A stretch of 40,602 nucleotides of DNA, taken from assembly GCF_009695775.1 (NCBI RefSeq), contig NZ_VUNG01000040.1, positions 1 to 40,602 on the forward strand, read 5' to 3'. The stretch is from Hallella mizrahii. Its GTDB lineage: Bacteria; Bacteroidota; Bacteroidia; Bacteroidales; Bacteroidaceae. Both the position numbers and the translations under genes were made by a program. The notes under the pieces were generated by a model. It worked only from the letters and a program-made list of their open reading frames with translations. It was not told where the DNA came from and did no database searches. Below, piece by piece: positions 6,870 through 16,193 of this stretch (positions within the stretch are counted from its first letter, which is position 1; each line of letters starts with the position of its first letter).

Positions 6870-9362
6870 CTATCCGTTGTGAATCTGTTGCAACCGCTGC
6901 GCGAGGCTGTTCTCATCGGCTATGAGCACTTCACGCGGCTTAGAGCCTTGCGCCTCGCCCACGATACCTGCCTTTTGCAACTGATCCATCAGTCGTCCGG
7001 CACGGTTATATCCGATGGAGAATCGACGTTGGATCATGCTTGTAGAACCTTGTTGCGTGAGGACAATAGCTTTTGCGGCCTCATCGAAATAAGGATCCAA
7101 AGAGCGCACATCGGTACCTCCTACTCCTGGTTCGCCGGAAGCGGCATTAGGATCGTCTGGCTCCGGCAACTCCATAGGATCAAGCGGCCCGGGCTGATCG
7201 GCAATGAAATCGTTCACGGCCTCGATCTCAGGAGTGTCAATGAACGCACACTGTACACGTACAGGATCACCGCCAGACAGGAACAGCATATCGCCTTTAC
7301 CTACTAGCTGGTCGGCACCAGTGCGGTCAAGGATCGTACGGGAGTCAATCTGAGAGGCTACGCGGAAGGCCATACGGCCAGGGAAGTTTGCTTTGATGTT
7401 ACCGGTGATGATCTTGGTTGTCGGGCGCTGGGTAGCGATGATCATGTGTATGCCAACCGCACGAGCCAACTGCGCAATACGGGCAATAGGCAACTCGATT
7501 TCTTTACCTGCTGTCATGATCAAATCGCCAAACTCGTCGATGATGACCACGATATAAGGCATGTATTCGTGGCCGTCGGTGAGTGAGAGCTGGTGATGGA
7601 TGAACTTGTCGTTGTATTCCGTAATCTTCTTCACCCCAGCCCGCTTCAGCAGGTCGTAGCGATGATCCATAAGTTTACAGAGAGAGTTGAGTGTGCGGAC
7701 AACTCTTTGGACATCTGTGATGATAGGCTCATCCTCATTCTCTGGCAGTGAGGCCATGTAATGTGGGGCAATCTTGTTATAGATGCTGAATTCCACTTTT
7801 TTAGGATCCACCAAGACAAATTTCAACTCGTTGGGGTGCTTCTTATATAATAGAGAAGTAATGATGGCATTGAGACCAACAGACTTACCCTGTCCTGTGG
7901 CACCGGCAACGAGCAGGTGGGGCAATTTTGCCAAGTCTACCATGAACACTTCATTGGTAATCGTCTTGCCAAGAGCCATCGGCAGTGCCATTTTTGTCGT
8001 TTGGAACTTCTTGGTATTCAATACACTTTCCATCGAGACGATCTGAGGATTTTTGTTTGGTACCTCGATACCGATCGTTCCTTTGCCAGGGATAGGTGCG
8101 ATGATACGAATGCCGAGGGCTGCCAGACTCAATGCAATGTCGGCTTCAAGGCCACGGATCTTGCTGATTCTCACGCCTTCGGCCGGCGTAATCTCATAGA
8201 GCGTGACAGTAGGGCCAACAGTAGCGTTGATCTTGCTGATTTGAACTCCAAAACTATTGAGCACCTCCACGATGCGGGCATTGTTGGCCTTGATCTCCTC
8301 CATATCAATGACAGGTCGACTGGAGTATTTCTTCAGCAAGTCGCAAGACGGGAATTTATAGTGGACGAAAGGTTCCCACGGATTGATTGGTGTGCTAAGG
8401 TCGTAATGCTCACCAACCTGACCACTACTTGCCTTCTCTTCCTCACTATTCTTGACAACCACGCTGTCGATCTTTTCTTGACTCACTTGCTCTGCATTGG
8501 TGACATGGGGTTCAACCGCTATCGGGGCTTGTGCCGGCTTGGGGGTAAACTGAGACATGTCTGTTAGGTCAACAACATTCCCAGAGTTGGTTGGAGTTAC
8601 ATCATCTATATTATCAGTCTCTTTATTAGTGGCAGCACTCACAGTATCGTCTACTTGATACCCGTCATTGCTTGTGTCTTCTTCCTCATTTCTGTCCACA
8701 TTTCGGTTCGTGACTGTGAATTTCACTTTCTTAGTCACATATTTCAGCGGATTCATCGCTTTTCTGATCACCGTAATCGTCTCCGAAGTGAGGTAGGTTA
8801 AGAAACTGACGGCAACTATCAAAAGAACCGCTGTCAGGCCTGGTGCACCGACAACATTCTCTAAGTGTTCCACAACAAAAGCGCCGTGTTGTCCACCGGG
8901 GTTGAAGATGCTGTCACCCATGATAGGCGTAAGGAATTTTGAGAAGGTAACAGACAACCAAACCATCACAATGGTCAGACACAGAAACCACTTCCAGAGG
9001 TTCACCTCAATGACGTGCATCAACTTTAAGCCTACCAAAATGATAAAGGCAGGAATCAAAAAAGCAGGTAGGCCAAAGTTTACCGAGATGAGATAATAAG
9101 ACAGAAGAGCACCGGCAGAACCGCATGTATTGGTGAATACATGCGTATTGTTCAGCCATTCTCCCGGTCTCATATTCTCCAAAGTGCTCTGATCGGCTGG
9201 TCCCGTTGAAAAGAACGAAACCATGGCAATGATCATGTATATGGATAATGCCAAAAGGATGAACCCTAAAAAGAAATCAGTCGTCTCACTCTCAAATATA
9301 TGTCGAAAGCCAACCGCTTCACCAAATGTCTTTGGCTTGCGCTCAGATTTTTTTCTTGCCAT
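6870..9362 (-). CDS. ftsK: DNA translocase FtsK/SpoIIIE
   Basis: An 830-residue septal DNA pump that moves chromosome ends apart at cell division. The N-terminal third carries about four membrane helices (roughly 25-190) and is followed by a low-complexity, acidic linker (about 215-320). The motor then begins. Walker A GATGQGKS lies near residue 487, Walker B VVIIDEFGDL near 607 and the ATQRPTTKIITGNIKANFPGR segment after it. The C-terminal winged-helix gamma domain (about 760-825) includes the phrase MIQRRFSIGYNRAGRLMD, which reads DNA polarity. It is complete. It is divergently arranged with the exonuclease operon; a TTTG-N18-TAATTTTG promoter lies just upstream. Confidence 0.97.
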   Translation of the reverse strand: MARKKSERKPKTFGEAVGFRHIFESETTDFFLGFILLALSIYMIIAMVSFFSTGPADQSTLENMRPGEWLNNTHVFTNTCGSAGALLSYYLISVNFGLPAFLIPAFIILVGLKLMHVIEVNLWKWFLCLTIVMVWLSVTFSKFLTPIMGDSIFNPGGQHGAFVVEHLENVVGAPGLTAVLLIVAVSFLTYLTSETITVIRKAMNPLKYVTKKVKFTVTNRNVDRNEEEDTSNDGYQVDDTVSAATNKETDNIDDVTPTNSGNVVDLTDMSQFTPKPAQAPIAVEPHVTNAEQVSQEKIDSVVVKNSEEEKASSGQVGEHYDLSTPINPWEPFVHYKFPSCDLLKKYSSRPVIDMEEIKANNARIVEVLNSFGVQISKINATVGPTVTLYEITPAEGVRISKIRGLEADIALSLAALGIRIIAPIPGKGTIGIEVPNKNPQIVSMESVLNTKKFQTTKMALPMALGKTITNEVFMVDLAKLPHLLVAGATGQGKSVGLNAIITSLLYKKHPNELKFVLVDPKKVEFSIYNKIAPHYMASLPENEDEPIITDVQRVVRTLNSLCKLMDHRYDLLKRAGVKKITEYNDKFIHHQLSLTDGHEYMPYIVVIIDEFGDLIMTAGKEIELPIARIAQLARAVGIHMIIATQRPTTKIITGNIKANFPGRMAFRVASQIDSRTILDRTGADQLVGKGDMLFLSGGDPVRVQCAFIDTPEIEAVNDFIADQPGPLDPMELPEPDDPNAASGEPGVGGTDVRSLDPYFDEAAKAIVLTQQGSTSMIQRRFSIGYNRAGRLMDQLQKAGIVGEAQGSKPREVLIADENSLAQRLQQIHNG

Positions 9363-9388
9363 TTTATTTCTCTATATGATGATAAATG

Positions 9389-9418
9389 CAAAATTAGTGT
9401 TTTTTGCTGGAACCGCAA
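9389..9418 (-). promoter_or_regulatory. Putative ftsK promoter
   Basis: On the minus strand TTTG (9415-9418) is followed after 18 bases by TAATTTTG (9389-9396), close to the Bacteroidetes consensus. Transcription would begin near 9382, about 20 bases before the ftsK start. Confidence 0.5.
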
Positions 9419-9501
9419 AACAAAACTGCTCCAAGTTTTTATTTTTGAACGTTCTTTGAAAAAAATATAGAGTTAATGAATGCCGTCTCGCTTCTTTTTT
9501 A

Positions 9502-9509
9502 TAATTTTG
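9502..9509 (+). promoter_or_regulatory. -7 element of the exonuclease-rlmI-tilS operon
   Basis: TAATTTTG matches TAnnTTTG and would give a start site near 9516, before the chosen ATG at 9537. It supports that ATG over the upstream in-frame ATG at 9480. No clear -33 element was found. Confidence 0.4.
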
Positions 9510-9536
9510 TACATTATAAGCATTGCTACGTTCACA

Positions 9537-10358
9537 ATGAAGAAAAAGTTATACAGCAAATTCGACAAGACAGAGATTTCAGAGTTACCGCAAGTGACCT
9601 TCCCCGGACGCATTATCACCATCATCTCTCCGGGTGAGGCCGACAAGGCTGTGGATTATCTTCTCTCGATGAATATACTTGGAGTCGATACCGAGACTAA
9701 ACCTGCTTTTCACCGCGGGGAGCATCATCAAGTAGCTTTGCTTCAAGTTTCCACACATGATACCTGTTTCTTGTTTCGCCTCAACCGCATTGGCATCACA
9801 CCGTCGATTAAGCGCTTGCTGGAGGACAAAACAGTTAAGAAAATCGGACTTTCGTGGCATGATGACATCCATATGCTTCAAGACAGAGAAACTTTTACTC
9901 CGGGGCTCTTCATTGATTTGCAAGACTTAGTTCCGCAACTGGGCATTAAGGATTTAAGCCTTCAAAAGCTCTATGCCAATATTTTCCATGAGAAGATCTC
10001 CAAACGACAAAGACTCTCTAATTGGGAATCGCCGCAGCTTGATGATAAGCAAAAGCAGTATGCAGCTATTGATGCTTGGACTTGCATCTTGCTTTATGAG
10101 GAAATGGAGAGGCTAATCAAAACCAAGGACTATGATCTCATTGTGGTTCCGGAGCCTGAGCCGGTTGTGAATAGCGAAAGTAAAGATTCAACTAAACAAA
10201 GTAAAAATATTGATTCTAAAGAAGTTGTGCAAGATAAGGGCATAGCTGACAGTAAGAATCAGAAAGTTAAAAAATCAACTGACGACAAAAGAATGTCTTC
10301 TTCAAAGAGGAGAGTTCGTAAACCAAGAAAAACAATTAATAGCGATAGACATGTATAA
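9537..10358 (+). CDS. DEDDy-type 3'-5' exonuclease domain protein
   Basis: A 273-residue RNase D/WRN-like nuclease. The four acidic residues and tyrosine of the DEDDy active site are visible: Asp51 and Glu53 (GVDTETKP), Asp109/Asp110 (LSWHDDIHML), and Tyr175 with Asp179 (YAAIDAWTC). It lacks HRDC domains, so it is a minimal exonuclease rather than a full RNase D. Residues after about 205 form a lysine- and serine-rich tail ending in a basic RRVRKPRK cluster, likely for RNA or DNA contact. The start at 9537 is preferred because the -7 element at 9502 lies downstream of the alternative ATG at 9480. Its last 8 bases overlap rlmI, implying coupled translation. The substrate is unknown. Confidence 0.88.
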   Translation: MKKKLYSKFDKTEISELPQVTFPGRIITIISPGEADKAVDYLLSMNILGVDTETKPAFHRGEHHQVALLQVSTHDTCFLFRLNRIGITPSIKRLLEDKTVKKIGLSWHDDIHMLQDRETFTPGLFIDLQDLVPQLGIKDLSLQKLYANIFHEKISKRQRLSNWESPQLDDKQKQYAAIDAWTCILLYEEMERLIKTKDYDLIVVPEPEPVVNSESKDSTKQSKNIDSKEVVQDKGIADSKNQKVKKSTDDKRMSSSKRRVRKPRKTINSDRHV

Positions 10359-11532
10359 GAACATATATTTAAAGAAAGGCAAGGAAAGTTCTTTGGAACG
10401 TTTCCATCCGTGGATCTTTTCCGGTGCCATCCACCACATGGACGATGATATTGCGGAAGGTGATTTCGTAAGAGTGATCTCTGCTTCCGGCGATTTCATC
10501 GCTGTCGGGCACTATCAGATCGGTAGCATCGCTGTCCGTGTGCTGTCGTTTCACGACATAACGATTGACGATGAATTCTGGGAAAAGAGGTTGGCCTCTG
10601 CATTGACGATGCGTCAAAGCATAGGCATCGCAGATAATCCCCACAACAATACTTATCGTTTGGTTCATGGTGAGGGTGATAATCTTCCAGGACTTGTAAT
10701 AGACTGCTATGGTGAGACAGCCGTGATGCAGGCTCATAGTGTGGGAATGCATGTTTGTCGCAAAGAGATCTGCAAAGCATTGGTGAAGGTGATGCAGCAT
10801 CGTGTGAAGAACGTTTATTATAAAAGCGAGACAACATTGCCTTTCAAAGCCGAATTAGGACAGGAGAACGGATTCATTTATGGACAGACCGATGACAATA
10901 TTGCCGTAGAAAACGGACTGAAGTTCCATGTCGATTGGCTTCGTGGTCAAAAGACTGGATTCTTTGTGGATCAACGAGAAAACCGCGCGTTGTTGGAGCA
11001 TTATGCTAAGGGTAAGAGCGTTCTGAACATGTTTTGCTACACCGGTGGATTTTCTGTGTATGCGATGCGTGGTGGTGCAAAGATGGTTCACTCTGTTGAC
11101 AGTAGTGCTAAAGCCATTGAGTTGACAAACGAGAATATAGAACTTAATTTCCCAGGCGATACCCGGCATGAAGCATACTGTGATGATGCCTTTAAATACC
11201 TTGATGAGCATGATGATCAGTACGATCTTATCATCCTTGATCCTCCTGCTTTCGCTAAGCATCGGAGTGCGCTGCATAATGCGCTTAAGGGATATACACG
11301 ATTGAATGTAAAAGGACTACAACGCATCAAACATGGCGGCATCCTTTTCACCTTCAGCTGTTCCCAGGCTGTAACGAAAGAAAATTTCCGTAATGCCGTT
11401 TTCACGGCGGCTGTCCAGTCGGGTCGCAAAGTGCGTATCTTGCACCAGCTTCATCAGCCCGCTGACCATCCTATCAATATCTATCATCCCGAAGGCGAGT
11501 ATCTGAAGGGATTGGTCTTGTATGTGGAATAG
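10351..11532 (+). CDS. rlmI: RlmI-like 23S rRNA (cytosine-C5) methyltransferase
   Basis: A 393-residue class I SAM-dependent methyltransferase. The N-terminal about 75 residues form a PUA RNA-binding domain (LERFHPWIFSGAI; GDFVRV). The catalytic domain shows the SAM loop LNMFCYTGGFS (about 224-234), the acidic residue in SVDSS, the motif DPPAF (about 297) and the cysteine in FTFSCSQ (about 335). In Escherichia coli RlmI makes m5C1962 in 23S rRNA. Orthology here rests on domain order and length. It overlaps the exonuclease gene by 8 bases and is followed 12 bases later by tilS, forming a three-gene RNA maintenance operon. Confidence 0.9.
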   Translation: MYKNIYLKKGKESSLERFHPWIFSGAIHHMDDDIAEGDFVRVISASGDFIAVGHYQIGSIAVRVLSFHDITIDDEFWEKRLASALTMRQSIGIADNPHNNTYRLVHGEGDNLPGLVIDCYGETAVMQAHSVGMHVCRKEICKALVKVMQHRVKNVYYKSETTLPFKAELGQENGFIYGQTDDNIAVENGLKFHVDWLRGQKTGFFVDQRENRALLEHYAKGKSVLNMFCYTGGFSVYAMRGGAKMVHSVDSSAKAIELTNENIELNFPGDTRHEAYCDDAFKYLDEHDDQYDLIILDPPAFAKHRSALHNALKGYTRLNVKGLQRIKHGGILFTFSCSQAVTKENFRNAVFTAAVQSGRKVRILHQLHQPADHPINIYHPEGEYLKGLVLYVE

Positions 11533-11544
11533 ACACGTATTGAT

Positions 11545-12888
11545 ATGAGAAAAGATAATCGTTTTACCGATATCATCGAGAATTATATAAGCCGTTATGA
11601 GTTACTGTCTCACAACGGCTTTTATCTTGTGGCGCTTTCGGGAGGTCCTGACAGTGTGGCTTTGCTGTTGACTCTCCGAAATTTGGGTTACCATATTGAT
11701 GCGGTTCATTGCAACTTCCATTTACGAGGAGATGAAAGCGACCGTGATGAGAACTTCTGTGTCGAATTGTGTAAGAAAAATCAGATTCTGCTTCACCGTA
11801 TTCACTTCGATACGAAGGCTTATGCCGAACTGCATCACCAATCGATAGAAATGGCAGCCCGTGAATTGCGGTATCACTATTTTGAGCAGTTGTGCAAAGA
11901 CGTTCAAGCCGATGCCATTTGTGTGGCTCATCATCGTGATGATCAGGTGGAAACAGTGTTGCTTCATCTCATTCGTGGAACAGGGTTAAGAGGGCTTACA
12001 GGGATGAGACCTAAAAATGGGCGAATCATCAGGCCATTTCTTGGAGTTAGTCACCAAGATATTCTTGATTACCTGCATCTCCGCCATCAGGACTACGTTA
12101 TCGACAGTACAAACCTTGAAAGGGACGCGCAACGTAACCAGCTAAGATTGGACATCATACCTTTGATGGAGAAAATCAATCCTGAGGTCAAAGACAACAT
12201 CGCCCGGGCAGCGGACATTCTAACAGAAGTAGAAGAATTCTCTGATCAGCAGATCGACTCGCTTATTCGCTCTTGTCATGAGGGAGACAGCTATAAGTTC
12301 TCTGCTATCAAGAACAGTGGACATAGCAAACTGATTCTGTGGCACATATTAAATAATAAAGGCTTCAATCGTCAACAAATAGAGGAAATCAATGTTTGCT
12401 CTAAAACGAACAGACATTGGCTGTCTGATAAATATGTGGTTTGCTTGGAGAAAGACAGCCTTTCTGTCGTCGATAGGGACAAATGGCAGATGGAACTTCC
12501 GTCTATGCGCATTCCGGAATGTGGTACCTATTGCTACTCAGCTATGGGTAAAGACATTATGAAATTGAGATTAAAGGAAGTCACTGCAGATGCTCTTATC
12601 ATTGACAAACATCCACAATATGCTTTTGTTGACGCTGCTAAAGCCCATTTTCCGCTTACATTACGCCCCGTTAAGCAAGGAGACCGCTTTGTGCCGTTTG
12701 GCATGAAAGGGTCTAAACTAATCAGTGATTTCATGAATGATCTGAAACTGTCCATGATTGATAGAAGACGACAATTAGTAGTTGTAGACAATCAGGGGAC
12801 ACTACTTTGGGTTGTCGGAAGAAGGGTGGATAATCGGGTTGCTGTTGGGCCTGAGACACAGAAAGTTGTTGTTATGGAGCAAATTTAA
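11545..12888 (+). CDS. tilS: tRNA(Ile)-lysidine synthase
   Basis: A 447-residue enzyme that attaches lysine to C34 of the CAU-anticodon tRNA-Ile so that it reads AUA. The PP-loop ATP-binding motif SGGPDS is at 32-37. The family phrase HRDDQVETVLLHLIRGTGLRGL follows near residue 130, and the C-terminal TilS domain has PVKQGDRFVPFGMKG. It is complete and of typical Bacteroidetes length. It is the last gene of the exonuclease-rlmI-tilS operon. No terminator was recognised immediately after it. Confidence 0.95.
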   Translation: MRKDNRFTDIIENYISRYELLSHNGFYLVALSGGPDSVALLLTLRNLGYHIDAVHCNFHLRGDESDRDENFCVELCKKNQILLHRIHFDTKAYAELHHQSIEMAARELRYHYFEQLCKDVQADAICVAHHRDDQVETVLLHLIRGTGLRGLTGMRPKNGRIIRPFLGVSHQDILDYLHLRHQDYVIDSTNLERDAQRNQLRLDIIPLMEKINPEVKDNIARAADILTEVEEFSDQQIDSLIRSCHEGDSYKFSAIKNSGHSKLILWHILNNKGFNRQQIEEINVCSKTNRHWLSDKYVVCLEKDSLSVVDRDKWQMELPSMRIPECGTYCYSAMGKDIMKLRLKEVTADALIIDKHPQYAFVDAAKAHFPLTLRPVKQGDRFVPFGMKGSKLISDFMNDLKLSMIDRRRQLVVVDNQGTLLWVVGRRVDNRVAVGPETQKVVVMEQI

Positions 12889-12932
12889 CACGATTTTTAT
12901 ACCAAATCAACCGCCGTATCAATATTTTTGTT

Positions 12933-12940
12933 TATATTTG
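12933..12940 (+). promoter_or_regulatory. -7 element upstream of the DUF4301 gene
   Basis: TATATTTG fits TAnnTTTG and would start transcription near 12947, leaving a leader of about 68 bases. A -33 TTTG at proper spacing is not visible. Confidence 0.4.
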
Positions 12941-13014
12941 TCATCGAATAACTGATGGGCAGTAGTATGGGGCTGTCATATATATAGAATGAATCACCAA
13001 TAACAATATTATCT

Positions 13015-14538
13015 ATGTTTACCGACACTGACAAACAACAAATTGAGAAGCGGGGGATGACAGTCGCTCAAGTTGAGCATCAGCTTGAGCAGATTAAAAA
13101 CGGCTTCCCCTATCTACGCCTAAAATCTACGGCGGCAGTTGGTCAAGGTATCTCTGCACTCAGTGATGCTGAGCAGCAAGATGCAGAGAAAGCTTGGGAA
13201 GTGTATAAGGACGAAGGGCATACGGTGGTGAAATTTGTTCCTGCATCGGGTGCAGCCAGCCGTATGTTCAAGAACATGTTTGCTTTCCTCAACGCCGATT
13301 ACGACACGCCTCAGACCGATTTCGAAAAGAAATTCTTTGCAGACATCAAGAAGTTCGCCTTCCGTGAAGCACTGTGCGACGCTTGCAAGAAAAACACTGG
13401 GAAAAGCATTATGCAACTGATTCAAGCCGGTGACTATAAAGCTGTAGTCCGGAATCTTCTGATGCCCGAAGGCTTGAATTATGGTCAATTGCCTAAAGGG
13501 CTGTTACAGTTCCATGAGGACGAGGAAGGTGTCCGCACTCCTATGGAAGAGCATCTGGTAGAGGCGGCTTTATATGCCAGTTCGAAAGGAAAGGCTTTGG
13601 TTCATTTCACTGTCTCGCATGACCACTTGAAACTCTTTGAGCAAAAGGTGGAAGAGAAGAAGGCTTATTATGAGAAGAAGTTCAACGTCAAACTGGAAGT
13701 CAGCTTCTCTGAGCAAAAGCCAAGTACAGATACAATTGCAGCCAACCCCGACAACACACCTTTCCGCAACGAAGATGGTTCGCTGCTCTTCCGCCCGGGA
13801 GGTCACGGTGCACTGATTGAGAACCTCAATGAAATCAACGCTGATGTCATCTTCATCAAGAACATCGACAATGTCGTCCCAGACCGTCTGAAAGCTGATA
13901 CTATCAAGTGGAAGAAAATTATTGCCGGCGTACTCGTAAAGACTCAGAAGAAAGCTTTCGATTACTTGAAAGACTTGGAGTCGGGGCGCTACAACCATCA
14001 GAAACTTGAGGAGATCATTCATTTCGTTCAGCGTGATCTTTGCTGTCGCCGGGAGGATATCAAGGAGCTTGAAGATGCGGACTTGGTAATCTACTTGAAG
14101 AAAAAACTCAATCGGCCAATGCGTGTTTGTGGTGTCGTGAAGAATGTTGGTGAGCCCGGCGGTGGCCCCTTCTTGGCTTTCAATCAGGATGGCACCTACA
14201 GTCCTCAGATTCTTGAGAGCAGCCAGATTGACAAGAACAATGCAGAATATATGAAAATGTTCACCTCTGGTACCCACTTCAATCCTGTAGATCTTGTCTG
14301 TGCTACTAAGGACTTCCAAGGTCATCCCTTCCATCTGCCTGACTATGTTGACGCCAATACTGGCTTCATCAGCTCCAAGAGTAAGAATGGCCGCGAACTG
14401 AAAGCTCTTGAATTGCCTGGATTGTGGAATGGTGCCATGAGCGACTGGAATACAATCTTTGTGGAAGTTCCTTTGGACACGTTCAACCCGGTGAAGACCG
14501 TCAATGATCTGCTTAGAGATGCTCACCAAGGGAAATAA
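13015..14538 (+). CDS. DUF4301 family protein, possible nucleotidyltransferase
   Basis: A 507-residue cytoplasmic protein recognised as DUF4301, a Bacteroidetes family without established function. There is no signal peptide or membrane segment. Several motifs fall in the order seen in UDP-sugar pyrophosphorylases: VPASGAASRMF (75-85) where those have a glycine-rich GGxGTRM loop, LVHFTVSHDHLKLFEQ (195-210), VSFSEQKPSTDTIA (229-242), RPGGHGALI (260-268), IKNIDNVV (281-288), and near the C-terminus FVEVPLDTFNPVKTVNDLL. This suggests a GT-A type nucleotide-sugar fold, but it is an inference from motif order. It is monocistronic, with its own promoter element and a strong terminator, and lies before pyruvate kinase. 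Confidence 0.85.
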   Translation: MFTDTDKQQIEKRGMTVAQVEHQLEQIKNGFPYLRLKSTAAVGQGISALSDAEQQDAEKAWEVYKDEGHTVVKFVPASGAASRMFKNMFAFLNADYDTPQTDFEKKFFADIKKFAFREALCDACKKNTGKSIMQLIQAGDYKAVVRNLLMPEGLNYGQLPKGLLQFHEDEEGVRTPMEEHLVEAALYASSKGKALVHFTVSHDHLKLFEQKVEEKKAYYEKKFNVKLEVSFSEQKPSTDTIAANPDNTPFRNEDGSLLFRPGGHGALIENLNEINADVIFIKNIDNVVPDRLKADTIKWKKIIAGVLVKTQKKAFDYLKDLESGRYNHQKLEEIIHFVQRDLCCRREDIKELEDADLVIYLKKKLNRPMRVCGVVKNVGEPGGGPFLAFNQDGTYSPQILESSQIDKNNAEYMKMFTSGTHFNPVDLVCATKDFQGHPFHLPDYVDANTGFISSKSKNGRELKALELPGLWNGAMSDWNTIFVEVPLDTFNPVKTVNDLLRDAHQGK

Positions 14539-14569
14539 TATTTGTTCCTTGTAGCTTCTACTATATAAT

Positions 14570-14613
14570 AAGGAGAGTCTACTTGCAGAATAGGCAGTAG
14601 ACTCTCCTTTTTA
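14570..14613 (+). terminator. Strong intrinsic terminator after the DUF4301 gene
   Basis: A perfect 14-bp stem, AAGGAGAGTCTACT (14570-14583) with AGTAGACTCTCCTT (14596-14609), with a 12-base loop and a U-rich tail. It separates the DUF4301 gene from pyk. Confidence 0.92.
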
Positions 14614-14671
14614 TTTATTCATTCTCCTTAAGAAATATCGTGATTCTTAGTCTTATTCAATGGAAAATGAT

Positions 14672-14679
14672 TACCTTTG
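14672..14679 (+). promoter_or_regulatory. -7 element of pyk
   Basis: TACCTTTG matches TAnnTTTG, with a weak -33-like TTAG (14647-14650) 21 bases upstream. The start site would be near 14686, about 56 bases before the pyk ATG. Confidence 0.45.
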
Positions 14680-14741
14680 CATAAGATAAGAATACATATA
14701 ATTTAGATCTTCTTTTAGAAGAAAATCACAACTCAATAGTT

Positions 14742-16193
14742 ATGAAACAGACAAAGATCGTTTGCTCTATCAGCGACCGTCGCTGTGATGTCGACTTCCT
14801 GCGCAAACTGTTTTTTGCAGGAATGAATGTAGTCAGGATGAATACGGCCCACGCAACTCCGGAGGGTATCCGCAATATTATCAGTAACGTGCGTAAGGTC
14901 TCACCACATATTGGCATTCTTATTGATACCAAGGGGCCGGAAGTTCGTACGACAGACGTTGCCGAGCCCATTCAGTATCGTACAGGTGAGGCTGTGAAGA
15001 TTTTCGGTCGTCCAGAGATGGATACCACGCACGATATCATCAATCTTTCATACACCGACATTGCTAAGGACGTGAAAGTCGGAGACGACATGCTTTTTGA
15101 TGATGGTGCCATCGACATGAAAGTGATGGGTATTGAGGGGCCGACAATCTACGCTGAAGTACAAAACGACGGAGTGCTGGGGGCACACAAGAGCGTAAAT
15201 GTGCCGGGTGAGCATATCGACCTCCCTGCGTTGACCCCCAAGGATAAACGCAACATACTTTTGGCAATTGATGAAGATATCGACTTCATCGCCCATAGCT
15301 TTGTGCGTTCTGCTGCTGACGTGAAGGCTGTTCAGGACATTTTGGATGAGCATCATTCCGACATAAAAATCATTTCCAAGATCGAGAATCAGGAAGGTGT
15401 AGACAATATCGACGAGATCATTGATGCCAGTTATGGTATCATGATCGCGCGTGGTGATTTGGGTATTGAGGTGCCTATAGAGCGCATTCCCGGCATTCAG
15501 CGAATGATCATTCGTAAATGTGTAGAGAAGCGTAAACCTGTGATTGTTGCAACGCAAATGCTCCACACCATGATCAATAATCCTCGACCCACACGTGCAG
15601 AGGTGACTGATATTGCCAATGCTATCTATTCCAATACGGATGCCTTGATGCTTAGTGGAGAGACTGCGTCTGGAAAATATCCTTTGGAAGCTGTGCAGAC
15701 CATGGCTACTGTAGCTGAGCAGGCAGAGAAAGACCGTATCTCATTTGGCGAATTAAATAATGTGCCATTGAGAGAGCATTGTACACAGAAGGAGTTCTTG
15801 GCACACTCTGCCATTGAGTCTACCCGTTTGTTGGGAGTTGCGGGTATTATCACAGACTCCGAAACCGGTGAGACAGCCCGCAACTTGGCTGCATTCCGCG
15901 GTCCGAAGCCAATCTTGGCGATCTGCTATAAAGAGAAGACACAGCGTTGGCTCAATCTTTCCTACGGAGTGACTGCTATCTACCAGAAAGATCACGTGAG
16001 CCCAGAGTTTATGTTTATGGCTGCTATCCGTATGCTTCGTCAGAAATGCTATATCAGCAACGATGACAAGATTGCTTACCTCTCTGGTTCATTTGGTGAA
16101 GGCGGTGGCACAACTTTCCTGGAAATCAACCAGGTCAAGAAGGTGTTTGACCGCGAATATCAGTTCCATCTACCTCAGGGAGCAAAGCAATAA
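14742..16193 (+). CDS. pyk: Pyruvate kinase
   Basis: A 483-residue glycolytic enzyme that converts phosphoenolpyruvate and ADP to pyruvate and ATP. Visible signatures are the N-terminal substrate loop MNVVRMNTAHA, the KIENQEGVDNIDEI segment containing the catalytic lysine, the magnesium-binding MIARGDLGIEVP (about 232-243) and ATQMLHTM followed by RPTRAEVTDIANAI. The C-terminal regulatory domain is present. The gene is complete. Its TAA stop directly abuts the stop of the convergent plug-protein gene, with no intergenic base. The common ES in ATQMLES is replaced by HT here, which is a minor variation. Confidence 0.97.
   Translation: MKQTKIVCSISDRRCDVDFLRKLFFAGMNVVRMNTAHATPEGIRNIISNVRKVSPHIGILIDTKGPEVRTTDVAEPIQYRTGEAVKIFGRPEMDTTHDIINLSYTDIAKDVKVGDDMLFDDGAIDMKVMGIEGPTIYAEVQNDGVLGAHKSVNVPGEHIDLPALTPKDKRNILLAIDEDIDFIAHSFVRSAADVKAVQDILDEHHSDIKIISKIENQEGVDNIDEIIDASYGIMIARGDLGIEVPIERIPGIQRMIIRKCVEKRKPVIVATQMLHTMINNPRPTRAEVTDIANAIYSNTDALMLSGETASGKYPLEAVQTMATVAEQAEKDRISFGELNNVPLREHCTQKEFLAHSAIESTRLLGVAGIITDSETGETARNLAAFRGPKPILAICYKEKTQRWLNLSYGVTAIYQKDHVSPEFMFMAAIRMLRQKCYISNDDKIAYLSGSFGEGGGTTFLEINQVKKVFDREYQFHLPQGAKQ

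Noticed and set aside
13570..14529. A 319-codon minus-strand frame within the DUF4301 gene
   Set aside because: Antisense to the DUF4301 frame that has its own promoter element and terminator; no domain seen.
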